Positions 8,753 through 19,032 are shown, counted from the stretch's first letter. The stretch: DNA of 40,357 bases from Chloroflexi bacterium B3_Chlor (GCA_005223035.1 NJBK01000031.1:1-40357), one strand, 5' to 3'. Translations and numbers: made by a program. Notes: a model not told the origin generated them from the sequence alone.

Positions 8753-9958
8753 TCACCAGACAGGTAGCTCTCCCCTGGCTAAGCGAGCGGTGAAATCATA
8801 TATGTTGTCCAACTCCTGGGCCATGATCTCCTCGACGTCACGCCTTACCGAGGCCAGGCTGACTCCTTTGTCCAGAGTCAGTTGAGCTGAAGCGATCAAG
8901 GGTTCGTCAATCGGTCGTCCTATCTGACTGCACAGCCAGACGTACACCTCACGAATCCCCGGCGCCTTCTTGTATATCTCGTCGGCCACCCGGTGGGTCA
9001 ACAGCGAGTAGATCTTGCCCACATGGCTGACCGGGTTCTTGCCAGCCGCCGCTTCTGTACTCATCGGGCGATTCAACGCGATAACACCGTTCACCTTGTT
9101 TCCCCGACCGACTTGACCGCAATCGGCGCCCTCCGCCGAGGTCCCGAGGACCGTGAGATACATCCCGTCCTCACCCCTGTCCGGGTCATCCAAGGTATTC
9201 AAATCAACCACTACGTTGTCGAAGTTGAGTCTTTCCCGGTTCACAAAGTCAATGGCTGCCTCCCGGATTTCCTCCTTGCGCGAGAAATACGCCTCTTGGC
9301 TGTCTACGAAGCGATCCACAAAGGCCATGGCAACGGTGAGAATCAACTCCCGATCACGGCGATACCCCATCACCTTGATATCCTCACCAGACTCGGGATA
9401 TGCTTCCTTGAACTCAGATGAATTGAGATACCTCTCCACATTGAGGACTATCTTCTCCGTCTCGGTCAGCGGTGCGTATCCTACGGCGGCCGACGTATCG
9501 TTGGCCCCGATGACCTCGCGATCAAAGATGTCGGTCAACTCCGGTGATCCTTCCTTGATTTCGTTCTGGAAGATCATGTGCTTGTCTGGATCGACGAAAC
9601 GCAGGTTCTTCTTCAGCCACTCTGTAGCGGTCTGCACGGCTATCTCCCCCACTGGTACATGCTTTCCACCGACCTCGTAGATGGCTCGGTCACCGATTAC
9701 CAACCGCATCGGCTCATCTACGACTCCGCCACCTATCGTGGGGGAAGTTCTCCCAGCCACCAATAGCCCCTTGTCTATGTTGTGGTGCACTACTTGACCA
9801 AAAGTGGCCATATACTCCTTGCACAGTGCGACAGAGATATCCTCCATGATGGCATCGCAGATGGAGTCAGGATGGCCAACGCCCTTCCTCTCCACTAGCT
9901 CCACCTGCTGATCCTCAACTGGGACCTTTTCCAGGCTCTCTACTGTGATGTTTCTCAT
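8753..9958 (-). CDS. Archaeal-type S-adenosylmethionine synthetase (MAT)
   Basis: A 401-residue protein of the archaeal methionine adenosyltransferase family, distinct in sequence from bacterial MetK. It makes SAM from methionine and ATP. The N-terminal [13 protein letters not shown] segment, the DKGLLVAG and GGVVDEPM segments, the [17 protein letters not shown] segment, and the long C-terminal [20 protein letters not shown]-like region (here [14 protein letters not shown]) are characteristic. The start at ATG 9958 is set by AGGAGGT eleven bases upstream; the in-frame extension to 10009 is not conserved. It is the last gene of the operon controlled by the SAM-I riboswitch, directly after ahcY, so it closes the SAM cycle. 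Archaeal-type MAT is found in a minority of bacteria, including Chloroflexota. Confidence 0.95.
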   Translation of the reverse strand: MRNITVESLEKVPVEDQQVELVERKGVGHPDSICDAIMEDISVALCKEYMATFGQVVHHNIDKGLLVAGRTSPTIGGGVVDEPMRLVIGDRAIYEVGGKHVPVGEIAVQTATEWLKKNLRFVDPDKHMIFQNEIKEGSPELTDIFDREVIGANDTSAAVGYAPLTETEKIVLNVERYLNSSEFKEAYPESGEDIKVMGYRRDRELILTVAMAFVDRFVDSQEAYFSRKEEIREAAIDFVNRERLNFDNVVVDLNTLDDPDRGEDGMYLTVLGTSAEGADCGQVGRGNKVNGVIALNRPMSTEAAAGKNPVSHVGKIYSLLTHRVADEIYKKAPGIREVYVWLCSQIGRPIDEPLIASAQLTLDKGVSLASVRRDVEEIMAQELDNIYDFTARLARGELPVW

Positions 9959-10015
9959 CTGCTTGAGACCTCCTAATCTCTTATCTTTGCTGAGAGGGAC
10001 GTATACCACCCAAAA

Positions 10016-11293
<1,278 letters not shown>

Positions 11294-11423
11294 TCACTTA
11301 TGTCGCACTGCGCCCTTGGCTCGCTGCCCGGACACCGACGCTTGAGCCGCCGGACTGTCTGCCGCTTGGACCTTCCACCGGCTCCCGAAGCGGTGATCCA
11401 CTGTCTCGAAGGTGATTTGGCTA

Positions 11424-12227
11424 TCAGCCGCGTGCGAACAGGCGTCTGTGCACCGTTCCCCTCCTATGCCCCAGGGCTTCGATGAAGGGACAGTAAACGT
11501 GAAACCCAAGACGCTGGTACAGCTTGATCGCGGCCTCGTTTCCCTGCTCCACGCTCAACACCACATCGAGCGATTGAGAGAGCAACTCCTCCACCACCGC
11601 GCTCGTGCACAGTGTCGCGTAGCCGAGCCCTCGATAGTCAGGGTGAGTAAAGACATTGCCCACAATCCCCAGACGGTAAGTCCGCGAAACAAGATGTGTG
11701 CCCGCTGTTGCCACCAGCCTGCCTCCCTTTTCGACCCCGTAGAAGACACCTTGCTCAAGCTGGTAGGGCGCGAACGCGACATCGCCACCCCAACGGTACA
11801 GCTCCTGCAAGCGGTGCACATGTCCCTGTCCCAGCCGTACCACTGGGCCGTCCGCAGGGACAAAGTCATCAGGAGCGAGGACCATTCTGAACATCTGCTC
11901 AACCGCCCGCAGTGAGTAGAACCTGCCTAGAACACTCACGTGATCCTGCTTGAGAGCGAAATGAGCTCTTTTGGTCTTCAAAGCCTCATCAAGAATAGGC
12001 ATCAGGTCATCCGCTACTCCCATGAAGAACACCCGATCGGGAGGCAAACCCGTGAAACGCAGGCAGAGAGCAGTCATCTTACCATCTCTCAGAGCAGCAT
12101 ACCATTCACACTCCCTGAATAGGACCGGTTCCAGGTCTCCGATAGCGTAGGCAGCATAGAGGCGGTCGTGTCGAAGGAAACCGTAGATTTGTTTCTTGGC
12201 CTCAACCCGCTTGACAGACAAAGCCAT
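11424..12227 (-). CDS. GNAT family N-acetyltransferase
   Basis: A 267-residue two-part protein. The N-terminal 130 residues (KKQIYGFLRHDRLYAAYAIGDLEP onwards) form a degenerate region seen in DUF-type GNATs, and the C-terminal half is a recognisable GNAT fold: VGNVFTHPDYRGLGYATLC near 190-208 contains the acetyl-CoA pyrophosphate loop (here RGLGYA), followed by DVVLSVEQGNEAAIKLYQRLGF, the typical last helix and strand. Substrate unknown. It starts essentially at the stop of the MetE-like gene and precedes ahcY, so it belongs to the SAM operon. A role in modifying a sulfur-amino-acid or adenosine intermediate is conceivable but speculative. Confidence 0.85.
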   Translation of the reverse strand: MALSVKRVEAKKQIYGFLRHDRLYAAYAIGDLEPVLFRECEWYAALRDGKMTALCLRFTGLPPDRVFFMGVADDLMPILDEALKTKRAHFALKQDHVSVLGRFYSLRAVEQMFRMVLAPDDFVPADGPVVRLGQGHVHRLQELYRWGGDVAFAPYQLEQGVFYGVEKGGRLVATAGTHLVSRTYRLGIVGNVFTHPDYRGLGYATLCTSAVVEELLSQSLDVVLSVEQGNEAAIKLYQRLGFHVYCPFIEALGHRRGTVHRRLFARG

Positions 12228-12228
12228 A

Positions 12229-13266
12229 CTAGGACAGCACGTACCTTCTCCTCATCTCCTGGGACACCTCAGCGGTCAAGGCCAGCGCCCGCTCGGCATC
12301 CTCCAAAGACAAGGATCCCAATCCGCAGCAAGGAGTTACCAGTGAAGCCGCCAGCAAGTCATCGAGACTTACGCCCTTTCTCACCAGTAGGTTCATGGCC
12401 TGGCGCAATCTATCGACCAGAGTTTCCGCCGTCTCGTGGGCGAGCTTCTGCCCTTCACGGGGCACTATCCCCCAGGCTATGATGCCACCCCGTCGCAAGA
12501 AATCCTGTACCTCTGCGGCATACAGCGACAAGGACTCAGCATAATCGTACGTGTCGAAGCTCAGGATATCAGCGGAGGTGGACAGAACCGCCGACCAATC
12601 CGTATTGCCACAGCAGTGAACCCCTTTGAGACCTTGTAACCCGCTCAACACTTCTTCCATGAGAGACACTGCTTGGTCTCGTGTCAGCGCCACATAGGCG
12701 GAACCAAAAGATGCCATGTATGGCTCGTCCACAACCATTATCGTCGTAGGATGAAGCCGCCGGAGTTCCCCCTCCTGCCAAACGGCCTTGAGTCGTAGGT
12801 GCTTGGCAACGGCGTCGGCGAGTACGTCATCGTAGAGGACAGGACGTCTGTCTTGATCCGCCACGGTCAGGCCCCAGCTAATGGGGCCCGTCACCTGTCC
12901 TTTCACTGCCTTGCACGGATTGCACTCCGCTTCCGACAATAGGGCTAGACCTGCAGCATAAGCCGGACTAACAGCATGAACATCCAGGTCGTTCTCCAGG
13001 TAGGCGAGGTAGAGACGCTCCAGATCCGCACTCAAGTCTTGAGTTCTATCAACGTAGATGCGATCCCTCTCCAAGACAACCCCAGGAAAGCCCTCGCTGA
13101 ATTGGACGTACATATTCTCCAGAAAACTGCGCTTCGGCAGCTGAGGCCAACTCGGCACTTCGGGAAAGTGCCTCAAGATCAGATCACGCGCCTCTCGCGG
13201 ATCGACATGAGGCAAGCTGCCTATACTCATGGGTAAGAGTTCTGGCTGGAAGCGCTCGCTCATCAT
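12229..13266 (-). CDS. MetE-core (cobalamin-independent methionine synthase C-terminal-like) protein
   Basis: About 345 residues, forming a single UROD/MetE-like TIM barrel; full MetE is over twice as long and has an N-terminal folate-related barrel that is missing here. SIGSLPHVDPREA at the N-terminus, VKGQVTGPISWG and VDEPYMASFG match the homocysteine-binding barrel. Zinc ligands are visible as HCC in GVHCCGNTDW and Cys in TPCCGLGS; the glutamate ligand of MetE appears replaced by an aspartate in SFDTYDY. Core-MetE proteins of this kind are known to make methionine from homocysteine with a methyl-corrinoid or other non-folate donor. Context between mtnA and ahcY supports methionine regeneration. 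The start is uncertain: GTG 13284, ATG 13266 or ATG 13263. Confidence 0.82.
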   Translation of the reverse strand: MMSERFQPELLPMSIGSLPHVDPREARDLILRHFPEVPSWPQLPKRSFLENMYVQFSEGFPGVVLERDRIYVDRTQDLSADLERLYLAYLENDLDVHAVSPAYAAGLALLSEAECNPCKAVKGQVTGPISWGLTVADQDRRPVLYDDVLADAVAKHLRLKAVWQEGELRRLHPTTIMVVDEPYMASFGSAYVALTRDQAVSLMEEVLSGLQGLKGVHCCGNTDWSAVLSTSADILSFDTYDYAESLSLYAAEVQDFLRRGGIIAWGIVPREGQKLAHETAETLVDRLRQAMNLLVRKGVSLDDLLAASLVTPCCGLGSLSLEDAERALALTAEVSQEMRRRYVLS

Positions 13267-13285
13267 ACCTTCATATGGCCGCACA

Positions 13286-14329
13286 TCATTGCCTGCTAGC
13301 TTCCACTACAGCCCGCAGGGCCTTCTTGAAGGGGGGATAGACGATACCACCCTCGGTGACAATGCCGGTGATGTAACGGTGAGGTGTAACGTCGAAAGCA
13401 GGATTGGCCACTCGCACCCCCTCAGGCGCGATGAGTTGCCCGCGAACATGGGTTACCTCTTCCGGATCCCGCTCCTCTATTGGCACCTCGTTCCCTGACG
13501 CCGTCGCCAGATCTACGGTAGAGGTTGGCACTACCGGGTAGAAGGGCACACCGTTCTCCCTCGCGACCACCGCCAGTTTGTACGTTCCAATCTTGTTGAC
13601 GACATCACCGTTAGCTACGACTCGGTCGGCACCAACGAAGATGATGTCCACCTTACCGGCCTGAATGAAATACCCCGCAGAGTTGTCCGCTATCAGTGTC
13701 ATCGGAATACCCTCGCTCATCAACTCCCAGGCCGTCAGTCGGGCCCCCTGAAGCCGTGGTCGAGTCTCGTCTACGAAAACGTGAACCCGCTTACCTTGTT
13801 TCCAGGCCGTTCTGACTGGGGCCAGGGCAGTGCCGTAGTCAACCGTAGCTAGGGCGCCCGCATTGCAGTGGGTCAAGATGCTGCACCCCTCTTCTATCAA
13901 CTCCGCTCCATAACCGCCCATGCGCTTGTTGATCTCCACATCCTCATCAGCCAGTGCCTCGGCCTCAGCGATGAGGGCCAACCGAATCTCGCGGATGTCT
14001 TTCAGCGCCTGATCCTCTGCCTTGGCGAGCATTCTGTCCAGAGCCCAGAGAAGGTTGGAAGCGGTGGGACGAGTACCCCGCAAAACACCAGCCGCTTCCT
14101 TCAAATCGGCCAACAGTTGAGATCTGTTCCGGGCGCTGCTGTGAACGGCCGCCAAGGCCACGCCGTAGGCCGCAGCAGCGCCAATGGCGGGCGCCCCTCG
14201 GATATACATCTCCTTGATGGCTCGAGCTACGTCTCGATAGTCGGTGAACTCCACCTCCACGAACTCATGGGGCAGCTTCCGCTGATCTATCATGCGCACT
14301 ACGCCATCATGCCACTCAATCGTACGCAT
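13286..14329 (-). CDS. mtnA: S-methyl-5-thioribose-1-phosphate isomerase
   Basis: A 347-residue eIF2B-alpha-like isomerase converting methylthioribose-1-phosphate to methylthioribulose-1-phosphate in the methionine salvage pathway. [16 protein letters not shown] (around 41-56), the [10 protein letters not shown] segment with the catalytic cysteine, [18 protein letters not shown], and [18 protein letters not shown] with the catalytic aspartate all match. A GAGGTGGAAG site precedes the ATG. It is the first gene after the SAM-I riboswitch. No other methionine-salvage gene (mtnB, mtnC, mtnD, mtnK) is in the window, so the operon may use MtnA in a shunt, or process 5-deoxyribose-1-phosphate. Confidence 0.96.
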   Translation of the reverse strand: MRTIEWHDGVVRMIDQRKLPHEFVEVEFTDYRDVARAIKEMYIRGAPAIGAAAAYGVALAAVHSSARNRSQLLADLKEAAGVLRGTRPTASNLLWALDRMLAKAEDQALKDIREIRLALIAEAEALADEDVEINKRMGGYGAELIEEGCSILTHCNAGALATVDYGTALAPVRTAWKQGKRVHVFVDETRPRLQGARLTAWELMSEGIPMTLIADNSAGYFIQAGKVDIIFVGADRVVANGDVVNKIGTYKLAVVARENGVPFYPVVPTSTVDLATASGNEVPIEERDPEEVTHVRGQLIAPEGVRVANPAFDVTPHRYITGIVTEGGIVYPPFKKALRAVVEASRQ

Positions 14330-14365
14330 ACTTCCACCTCACATCTCACGACGCTCAATTAGGCC

Positions 14366-14391
14366 AAAAAAAATCTCTCCAATCGGAGAGA
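14366..14391 (-). terminator. Intrinsic terminator of the SAM-I riboswitch
   Basis: On the minus strand TCTCTCC-GATT-GGAGAGA forms a 7-bp stem (14374-14391) followed directly by eight Ts (14366-14373). It lies between the riboswitch aptamer and mtnA. As in other S-box leaders, it should form when SAM binds the aptamer. Confidence 0.88.
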
Positions 14392-14427
14392 AAGCAAACG
14401 TGACTTCCTCTCATCTTCCCGATTTCG

Positions 14428-14638
14428 CCCCGCTTATCATTACCTCTCCTAGCCCAATATGAGAGGACTTGGCCACCCAACTAGGGACGAAACGCGCCGG
14501 AATTGGCACCGGAACTACGGAACAGAGCCAGACCTAGCAGTACACTACGATTGGGCTAATGCCAGGCCTCTTGCCCCTCCGTAGAAGGTTGCCGGGGCTT
14601 CACAGGGCCGGTCCCTCCACCCCTCCGGATAAGAGCTC
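14428..14638 (-). ncRNA. SAM-I (S-box) riboswitch aptamer
   Basis: The minus strand contains the core of the S-box: CTTATC (14628-14633), then GGGGTGGAGGGAC, CGGCCCTGTGAAG, CCCCGGCAACC, later GGTGCCAATTCC, and a closing GATAAG (14433-14438) that pairs with the first CTTATC as helix P1. The element between GGCAACC and GGTGCCAATTCC is a long P3 closed by CTACGGA/TCCGTAG. A CCTCTC/GAGAGG hairpin sits in the P4 position. It is followed by a terminator at 14366-14391 and then mtnA, so it should act at transcription, off when SAM is high. The region 14641-14908 upstream holds no gene that I can support; the promoter is presumably there but I cannot pick one confidently. Confidence 0.93.
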
Positions 14639-14908
14639 GCATGGTGTGTCAACAGCTATTCAGCTTGCAAGTTGTAAAAGAGCATGCCCTCAAGCAGGGC
14701 CTCTCATTGGCGAACAGCCCTACCGCCCCCCTACACTAGCACAGCTCAGGAGACTTGTCAAGTTCCCCGCAGCTTTCAGGCTTCCCGTTGGGAGGCCTAT
14801 CATTGTCTCACCCCGCGCCCGCGATGAGACTCGGCTCACCGATAAAGTCGGCCACATATCCTCGCACGCCAGCTTCGTCTAGAAGAGCACGCCTTGACCT
14901 CAAAGCCA

Positions 14909-15898
14909 TCACCTCTTGTCCAAGACTTGCGGATTCACGGGATTCCGGGGCATGCGCCCTTGCAGCGCAGCGATGAGGTTTTCTGCCGCCATTGTCGCCA
15001 TCAGGGTACGCGTGGCTATGCTAGCGCTGGCGATGTGAGGTACAACTACGCAGTTATCCAACTTGAGAAGAGGATCATCCGCATCTATGGGCTCTGGGTC
15101 GGTCACATCCAGACCAGCACCCGCGATCTCCCCCGAAGCCAAGGCCTCATAGAGAGCCTCCTGATCCACCACCTGCCCGCGCGAAGTGTTGATGAGAATG
15201 GCCGTATTCTTCATCATCTTGAACTGTTCAGCGCCGATCATGTGATAGGTCTCAGACGTCAGGGCCGTGTGCAGGCTGATGAAATCCGATTCCCGCAGCA
15301 GTGTGTCCAGGTCAACACAAGTCAGGCCTAGTTCCTCCTCCAAGCTCGGCTGGCGATTCACGTCGAAGTACAGAGTGCGCATCTCAAAGCCGGTGGCTCT
15401 CTTCGCCACGGCGCCACCTATGCGGCCCAGTCCTATCAGTCCTAGGGTCGAGCCATAGAGGTCGTATCCCAGGCAGAGCATCGGACCCCAGGTCTTCCAT
15501 CTCCCCTCTCGAACGTACCGCACTGCTTCCATGACCCTGCGGGCGACGCAGGCTAACAGGGTAAACGCGAAATCGGCCGTGGTGTCAGTCAGGACGCCAG
15601 GCGTGTGGCAGACCATGATGCCTCGCTCGGTGGCTGCCTGCACATCGATATTGTCGTAGCCGATGGCGTAATTGCTTACCACCCTAAGGTTGGGCGCAGC
15701 GTCCATTAGTTCAGTATCAATGGTATCGGTCAATAGGCTGAGGATTCCATCTACTTCTTTCACCTGCTGCAATAGCACCTCTCGAGGGGGCGGTAACTCG
15801 CCTTCCCATATCCTCGTATCCGCGAAGCTGCACAACAAGTCCAGACCCGGTTTCGGTATCAAACGCGTTACGTACACCTTCAGTCCCAGCGCCACCAT
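14909..15898 (-). CDS. D-isomer specific 2-hydroxyacid dehydrogenase, glyoxylate/hydroxypyruvate reductase-like
   Basis: A 329-residue NAD(P)-dependent dehydrogenase interconverting a 2-keto acid and a D-2-hydroxyacid. The catalytic domain begins KVYVTRLIPKPGLDLL, and SNYAIGYDNIDV precedes the cofactor domain with the GLGRIGGAVAKR Rossmann loop (about 153-164). The catalytic Arg is in INTSRGQVVD, the Glu in DVTDPEPI, and the His in VVPHIASAS. Overall it is closest to GyaR/GRHPR-type glyoxylate or hydroxypyruvate reductases rather than to phosphoglycerate dehydrogenase with an ACT domain, which is absent. The ATG at 15898 follows AAGGGAG; upstream in-frame codons to 15943 are probably leader. 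It has its own promoter, divergent from birA. Confidence 0.9.
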   Translation of the reverse strand: MVALGLKVYVTRLIPKPGLDLLCSFADTRIWEGELPPPREVLLQQVKEVDGILSLLTDTIDTELMDAAPNLRVVSNYAIGYDNIDVQAATERGIMVCHTPGVLTDTTADFAFTLLACVARRVMEAVRYVREGRWKTWGPMLCLGYDLYGSTLGLIGLGRIGGAVAKRATGFEMRTLYFDVNRQPSLEEELGLTCVDLDTLLRESDFISLHTALTSETYHMIGAEQFKMMKNTAILINTSRGQVVDQEALYEALASGEIAGAGLDVTDPEPIDADDPLLKLDNCVVVPHIASASIATRTLMATMAAENLIAALQGRMPRNPVNPQVLDKR

Positions 15899-15909
15899 CC
15901 ACTCCCTTC

Positions 15910-15938
15910 TTGACATCCCCGAACCGTTAGAATACGAT
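15910..15938 (+). promoter_or_regulatory. Candidate birA promoter
   Basis: TTGACA (15910-15915) and TACGAT (15933-15938) are separated by 17 bases on the plus strand, 75 bases before the birA start. The -10 hexamer is a 4 of 6 match. No biotin operator palindrome is recognised, consistent with the lack of a DNA-binding domain in this BirA. Confidence 0.5.
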
Positions 15939-15954
15939 GACACCAGTGACCGAC

Positions 15955-15983
15955 ATTATAGTAGCGCAAACAGGGTAAGTCAA
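15955..15983 (-). promoter_or_regulatory. Promoter of the hydroxyacid dehydrogenase gene
   Basis: On the minus strand TTGACT (15978-15983) and a perfect TATAAT (15955-15960) are separated by 17 bases. The start of transcription would lie near 15948, about 50 bases before the chosen ATG. The element overlaps the birA leader, so the two divergent genes may interfere. Confidence 0.7.
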
Positions 15984-16012
15984 AACCCTCTCCGTTGTCA
16001 GCGAGGTCCATC

Positions 16013-16786
16013 GTGGAGAAACTGTCGCCCGAGACGATCAAAAGAGGTCTGAGCACGGAGCTCCTGGGACAGCGCGCAATCTACTACGACTCCATCGGCT
16101 CTACGAACGACGTAGCGAAACAGCTAGCCACACAAGGCGCGGTTCAAGGAACTCTGATCATCGCCGACGAGCAGACGGCTGGCAGGGGACGGCGAGGGAG
16201 AAGATGGATCGCTCCTCACGGCAGCAGCCTCTTACTGTCGCTCATCCTGCACCCTGCTCTTGCATCCTCTGAACTTCCTCGCCTTACCATGGCCTCCGCC
16301 CTGGCTGTGGGCTGCGCAATCGAGGAGACGACTGGGCTAGCAGTCCACTTCAAATGGCCCAACGACATTCTGTTGGAGGGGAAGAAAGCTGGCGGGATAT
16401 TGATTGAAGCGGGCATCAGTGGTGAGACAGTGGACTACGCAGTCGTGGGCGTAGGCCTGAATGTGAACCTCGATGTAGCGCAGATTCCCGAAATAGCTGA
16501 GACTGCCACCAGCATATCTATGGAACTCGGAGGAAGAACGTCGCGTTTGGAGCTGCTGCACTCTTTCCTGAGATTCATGGAGAGGGAATACCAGGTCCTG
16601 CAACAGGGATTATCGCCACACAGCAGGTGGGCCGCTCGCCTATCCCAACTAGGGCAGAGGGTGGAAGTGGCCACGCCCTGGGGCCGGGAATCTGGTCAAG
16701 CCGAGAGCGTGGATGCCGACGGAGCCCTGATCCTCCGGCGTGACGATGGGACGACGGCTCGCGTCACCGTGGGAGACGTGGAATAG
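16013..16786 (+). CDS. birA: Biotin-[acetyl-CoA-carboxylase] ligase, monofunctional
   Basis: A 257-residue biotin protein ligase that activates biotin as biotinyl-AMP and attaches it to carboxylase carrier domains. DSIGSTND near residue 28, the biotinyl-AMP loop GRGRRGRRW (about 58-66), KWPNDIL (about 116-122) and the GVGLNVN strand are present, followed by a small C-terminal SH3-like domain with VEVATPWG and GALILRRDDG. The N-terminal winged-helix repressor domain of E. coli BirA is absent, so it should not be a transcriptional repressor. GTG 16013 is chosen for the GAGGT six bases upstream; TTG 15995 is in frame. It ends four bases from the convergent RNase J-like gene. Confidence 0.93.
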   Translation: MEKLSPETIKRGLSTELLGQRAIYYDSIGSTNDVAKQLATQGAVQGTLIIADEQTAGRGRRGRRWIAPHGSSLLLSLILHPALASSELPRLTMASALAVGCAIEETTGLAVHFKWPNDILLEGKKAGGILIEAGISGETVDYAVVGVGLNVNLDVAQIPEIAETATSISMELGGRTSRLELLHSFLRFMEREYQVLQQGLSPHSRWAARLSQLGQRVEVATPWGRESGQAESVDADGALILRRDDGTTARVTVGDVE

Positions 16787-16790
16787 GCAC

Positions 16791-18338
16791 TCAAGACCGC
16801 AGGACCATCTCCTCGCCCCGCCCAGGTGCGCGGACCTCTATGCCTTCGCTTCCCAGATTGGTGACGAAGTACTGAGCGTCCTCCGTGTGAATGGGAACGA
16901 GAATGTGGGGCCTTATGGTGCGTACGATTTCCAGCAAGTCCGGGCCGCTGGCGTGCCCTGAAGAATGAAACCTGTGGTCACCTCCCTCGGGGTCGCCCAC
17001 GAAGCGCATATCCAGGTGCTTTAGCCAGTTGCGCAGCCTTCGCAAGTCCATCTCCTGCTCCTCGCTGTAGGCCTCGCTCGACGAGTATATATACACCCCT
17101 CCTTCAGGTTCGATATCTATCAGGTCGTTGACATCCCAGAAGCTGAAGCACAGGATACACTCCCCTTGCTGCTGGCGGACATCGTTCGCCCCCACGACCC
17201 TTGATGCATACCTCTCGCGCAGTTCGCGCTCCCAGGACCGCAATGCGGCCTTGGGATCCTCGTACACCAGGATATCGGGACAACTCCGGATGTCCGGCAC
17301 GCGCTGCGGCGACGCCAGGTGCATGGCCTCCAACAGATAGGCGTCTTTGCCCAATACAACCAATTTGCGCCCAGTTTCGCGTGCGATACCCAGGAAGGTC
17401 ACGAGACGCTCCACATTGCGCGCCCCAAAATCGGCCACTACCAGGCTCCGTGCCTGCCTTACCTCCCGCAGAGCATTCTCGTGAACGTCAGCCTCACTTG
17501 CTCCACTCGCATCGCCAGCCCTGGTTCCCTCACAGATCAGGGCCAGAGGATTCTTGTTCCGCATCTCTGCCGCGAACCGCCTTGTCTCCTCCTGATCACC
17601 GCCATGTAGACGAAGGTCTCCTGTGTATCCCAGCCACCCCTCGCTGGTTTGGACTGCAAACGCAGCGGCCCCGAAGATGGAGTGATCCACAGGAAAATGG
17701 CGCAGAGGCAGAGAACCTATCTTATCAGGAGGAGAAGCGCTGGTGGTGAGCTGAAACTCCTTGGTCTTGCCCGGCAGGCGGTTCCAGAAGCTCGACGCCG
17801 TTCCACTGCCGGGCATCCCGCCAACAAACACGAAGGGTCGCCGCTTGCTGATCTTGGAAGACCTCAGCACCCCCTTATCCAGCTTCCTCAGGTTGGCGTA
17901 GCAGACCTCGCTCTCGAAGTCAGCCTGGCCGCTGTCCTGCATCGCCTTGGAGATGAAAGCCGTCATGACGGTTGAGTAGATGGGGATTTCGGGGTCTAGG
18001 AAAGATATGTAGCCACTGTGATCCAGATGAGCGTGGGAGAGAAGAACGCCGTCGAGAGTCAGTCGCCGATAGTCGGGCGCTGCGCGCCACCTTGCCCAGA
18101 AATCGGGACTGGGCACCAGATCGTCGCGATAGACGCCCTCCAGGGGTGGCAGAAGGCCCATGTGCAGCATATCCCGCAGCCCCACCCCCGGCCGTGGCTT
18201 CAGATATTCCTCAAAGTAGTCATACCTGCGCTTGAAAGAGGTCCCGAAGTCGAAGGAGAAGCGAGCATCGCCATCCTGCACGATGATCTTGTTGCCGCCA
18301 ATCTCGTTGACGCCACCGTAGCAGGTGATGCTCACCAT
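16791..18338 (-). CDS. RNase J-like metallo-beta-lactamase/beta-CASP nuclease
   Basis: A 515-residue protein of the MBL-fold beta-CASP nuclease family. It begins CYGGVNEIGGNKI, as RNase J does. SHAHLDHSG near residue 101 is motif II (HxHxDH) with two-zinc ligands, HFPVDHS supplies the motif III histidine, YTGDLRLHGG the motif IV aspartate, and EGTRAG the beta-CASP motif A acidic residue. HSSGHAS and ILVPIHTE near the C-terminus match motifs B and C. A roughly 60-residue loop (KPRPGVG to APDYRRL) sits between the first strand and motif II, longer than in Bacillus RNase J. It probably degrades or processes RNA. It follows tdk by 11 bases. Confidence 0.86.
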   Translation of the reverse strand: MVSITCYGGVNEIGGNKIIVQDGDARFSFDFGTSFKRRYDYFEEYLKPRPGVGLRDMLHMGLLPPLEGVYRDDLVPSPDFWARWRAAPDYRRLTLDGVLLSHAHLDHSGYISFLDPEIPIYSTVMTAFISKAMQDSGQADFESEVCYANLRKLDKGVLRSSKISKRRPFVFVGGMPGSGTASSFWNRLPGKTKEFQLTTSASPPDKIGSLPLRHFPVDHSIFGAAAFAVQTSEGWLGYTGDLRLHGGDQEETRRFAAEMRNKNPLALICEGTRAGDASGASEADVHENALREVRQARSLVVADFGARNVERLVTFLGIARETGRKLVVLGKDAYLLEAMHLASPQRVPDIRSCPDILVYEDPKAALRSWERELRERYASRVVGANDVRQQQGECILCFSFWDVNDLIDIEPEGGVYIYSSSEAYSEEQEMDLRRLRNWLKHLDMRFVGDPEGGDHRFHSSGHASGPDLLEIVRTIRPHILVPIHTEDAQYFVTNLGSEGIEVRAPGRGEEMVLRS

Positions 18339-18349
18339 GGTGCGGGTCT

Positions 18350-18919
18350 CTAATCGAGTTTCTCCAGTCTGTCGGGCTTGCCTGGCACCTCGTGACAGTG
18401 CCTACACCGAGCTTCGTACACCTCGCTGGCCCCCACCAAGATGATGGGATCATCGTAGGATGCCGGTCGTTCGTCAATCAGGCGCTGAGTGCGTGTGGCT
18501 GGAGCGCCACACACCACACAGATGGCTTGCAGTTTGTCCACGACCTCCGCCTCAGCCATCAAATACGGAACGGGCCCAAAGGGCTCACCACGGAAATCGT
18601 TATCCAGCCCGGCAACGATGACGCGCTTGCCAGCGTCTGCCAGGACGTTGCACACATCTGCAATAGACCGATCGAAGAATTGCACCTCGTCCACAATGAC
18701 CACTTGAGTATCCGGGTCTACGAGATCGAGGATTTGCCTTGCATGCTTTACACTGATCGCATCGAACGACACTCCATTGTGGGAGGCCAGCCTTTCGACC
18801 TCGTACCGGTCATCTAGCAAAGGCTTGAAGACCTGCAACTTCTGTCTGGCTATTTGGGCTCGCCTGGCTCGGCGGATCAACTCCTCCGTCTTGCCGCAGA
18901 ACATGCTGCCGCAGACCAA
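18350..18919 (-). CDS. tdk: Thymidine kinase (class II)
   Basis: A 189-residue type II thymidine kinase phosphorylating thymidine for salvage into dTMP. The P-loop CGSMFCGKT is at the N-terminus, [10 protein letters not shown] is Walker [14 protein letters not shown] the catalytic lid region, and CVVC/CRHC the structural zinc site. The first canonical in-frame start is TTG 18919, but recognisable family residues (GGWIE, immediately before LVCGSMF) continue upstream to a TAG stop at 18962-18964 with no ATG, GTG or TTG. A GGAGGAG site sits eight bases before an in-frame ATA (18950-18952), so initiation from ATA, giving about 200 residues, is possible. Otherwise TTG follows AGAGGTGG. It lies after rpmE across a terminator-like hairpin. 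Confidence 0.92.
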   Translation of the reverse strand: MVCGSMFCGKTEELIRRARRAQIARQKLQVFKPLLDDRYEVERLASHNGVSFDAISVKHARQILDLVDPDTQVVIVDEVQFFDRSIADVCNVLADAGKRVIVAGLDNDFRGEPFGPVPYLMAEAEVVDKLQAICVVCGAPATRTQRLIDERPASYDDPIILVGASEVYEARCRHCHEVPGKPDRLEKLD

Positions 18920-18998
18920 CTCTATCCAACCACCTCTGGGGCTCCGATGTATGGTTCTCTCCTCCTATCCCGCCTATTCTCAACTAACGACCCAGTGC

Positions 18999-19023
18999 AA
19001 AAGGGCAGGAAATCCCTGCCCTT
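18999..19023 (-). terminator. Terminator-like hairpin between rpmE and tdk
   Basis: AAGGGCAGG and CCTGCCCTT form a 9-bp stem with a 5-base loop, followed on the minus strand by a short TTTT run that overlaps the stem end. It should reduce read-through from the ribosomal protein genes into tdk and the nuclease gene. No separate tdk promoter was recognised. Confidence 0.65.
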
Positions 19024-19032
19024 CTCGTTCGA

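Noticed and set aside
18999-19023. Hairpin as a regulator of tdk translation
   Set aside because: It is more simply a terminator for the ribosomal protein operon: GC-rich stem and a short T-run on the minus strand.
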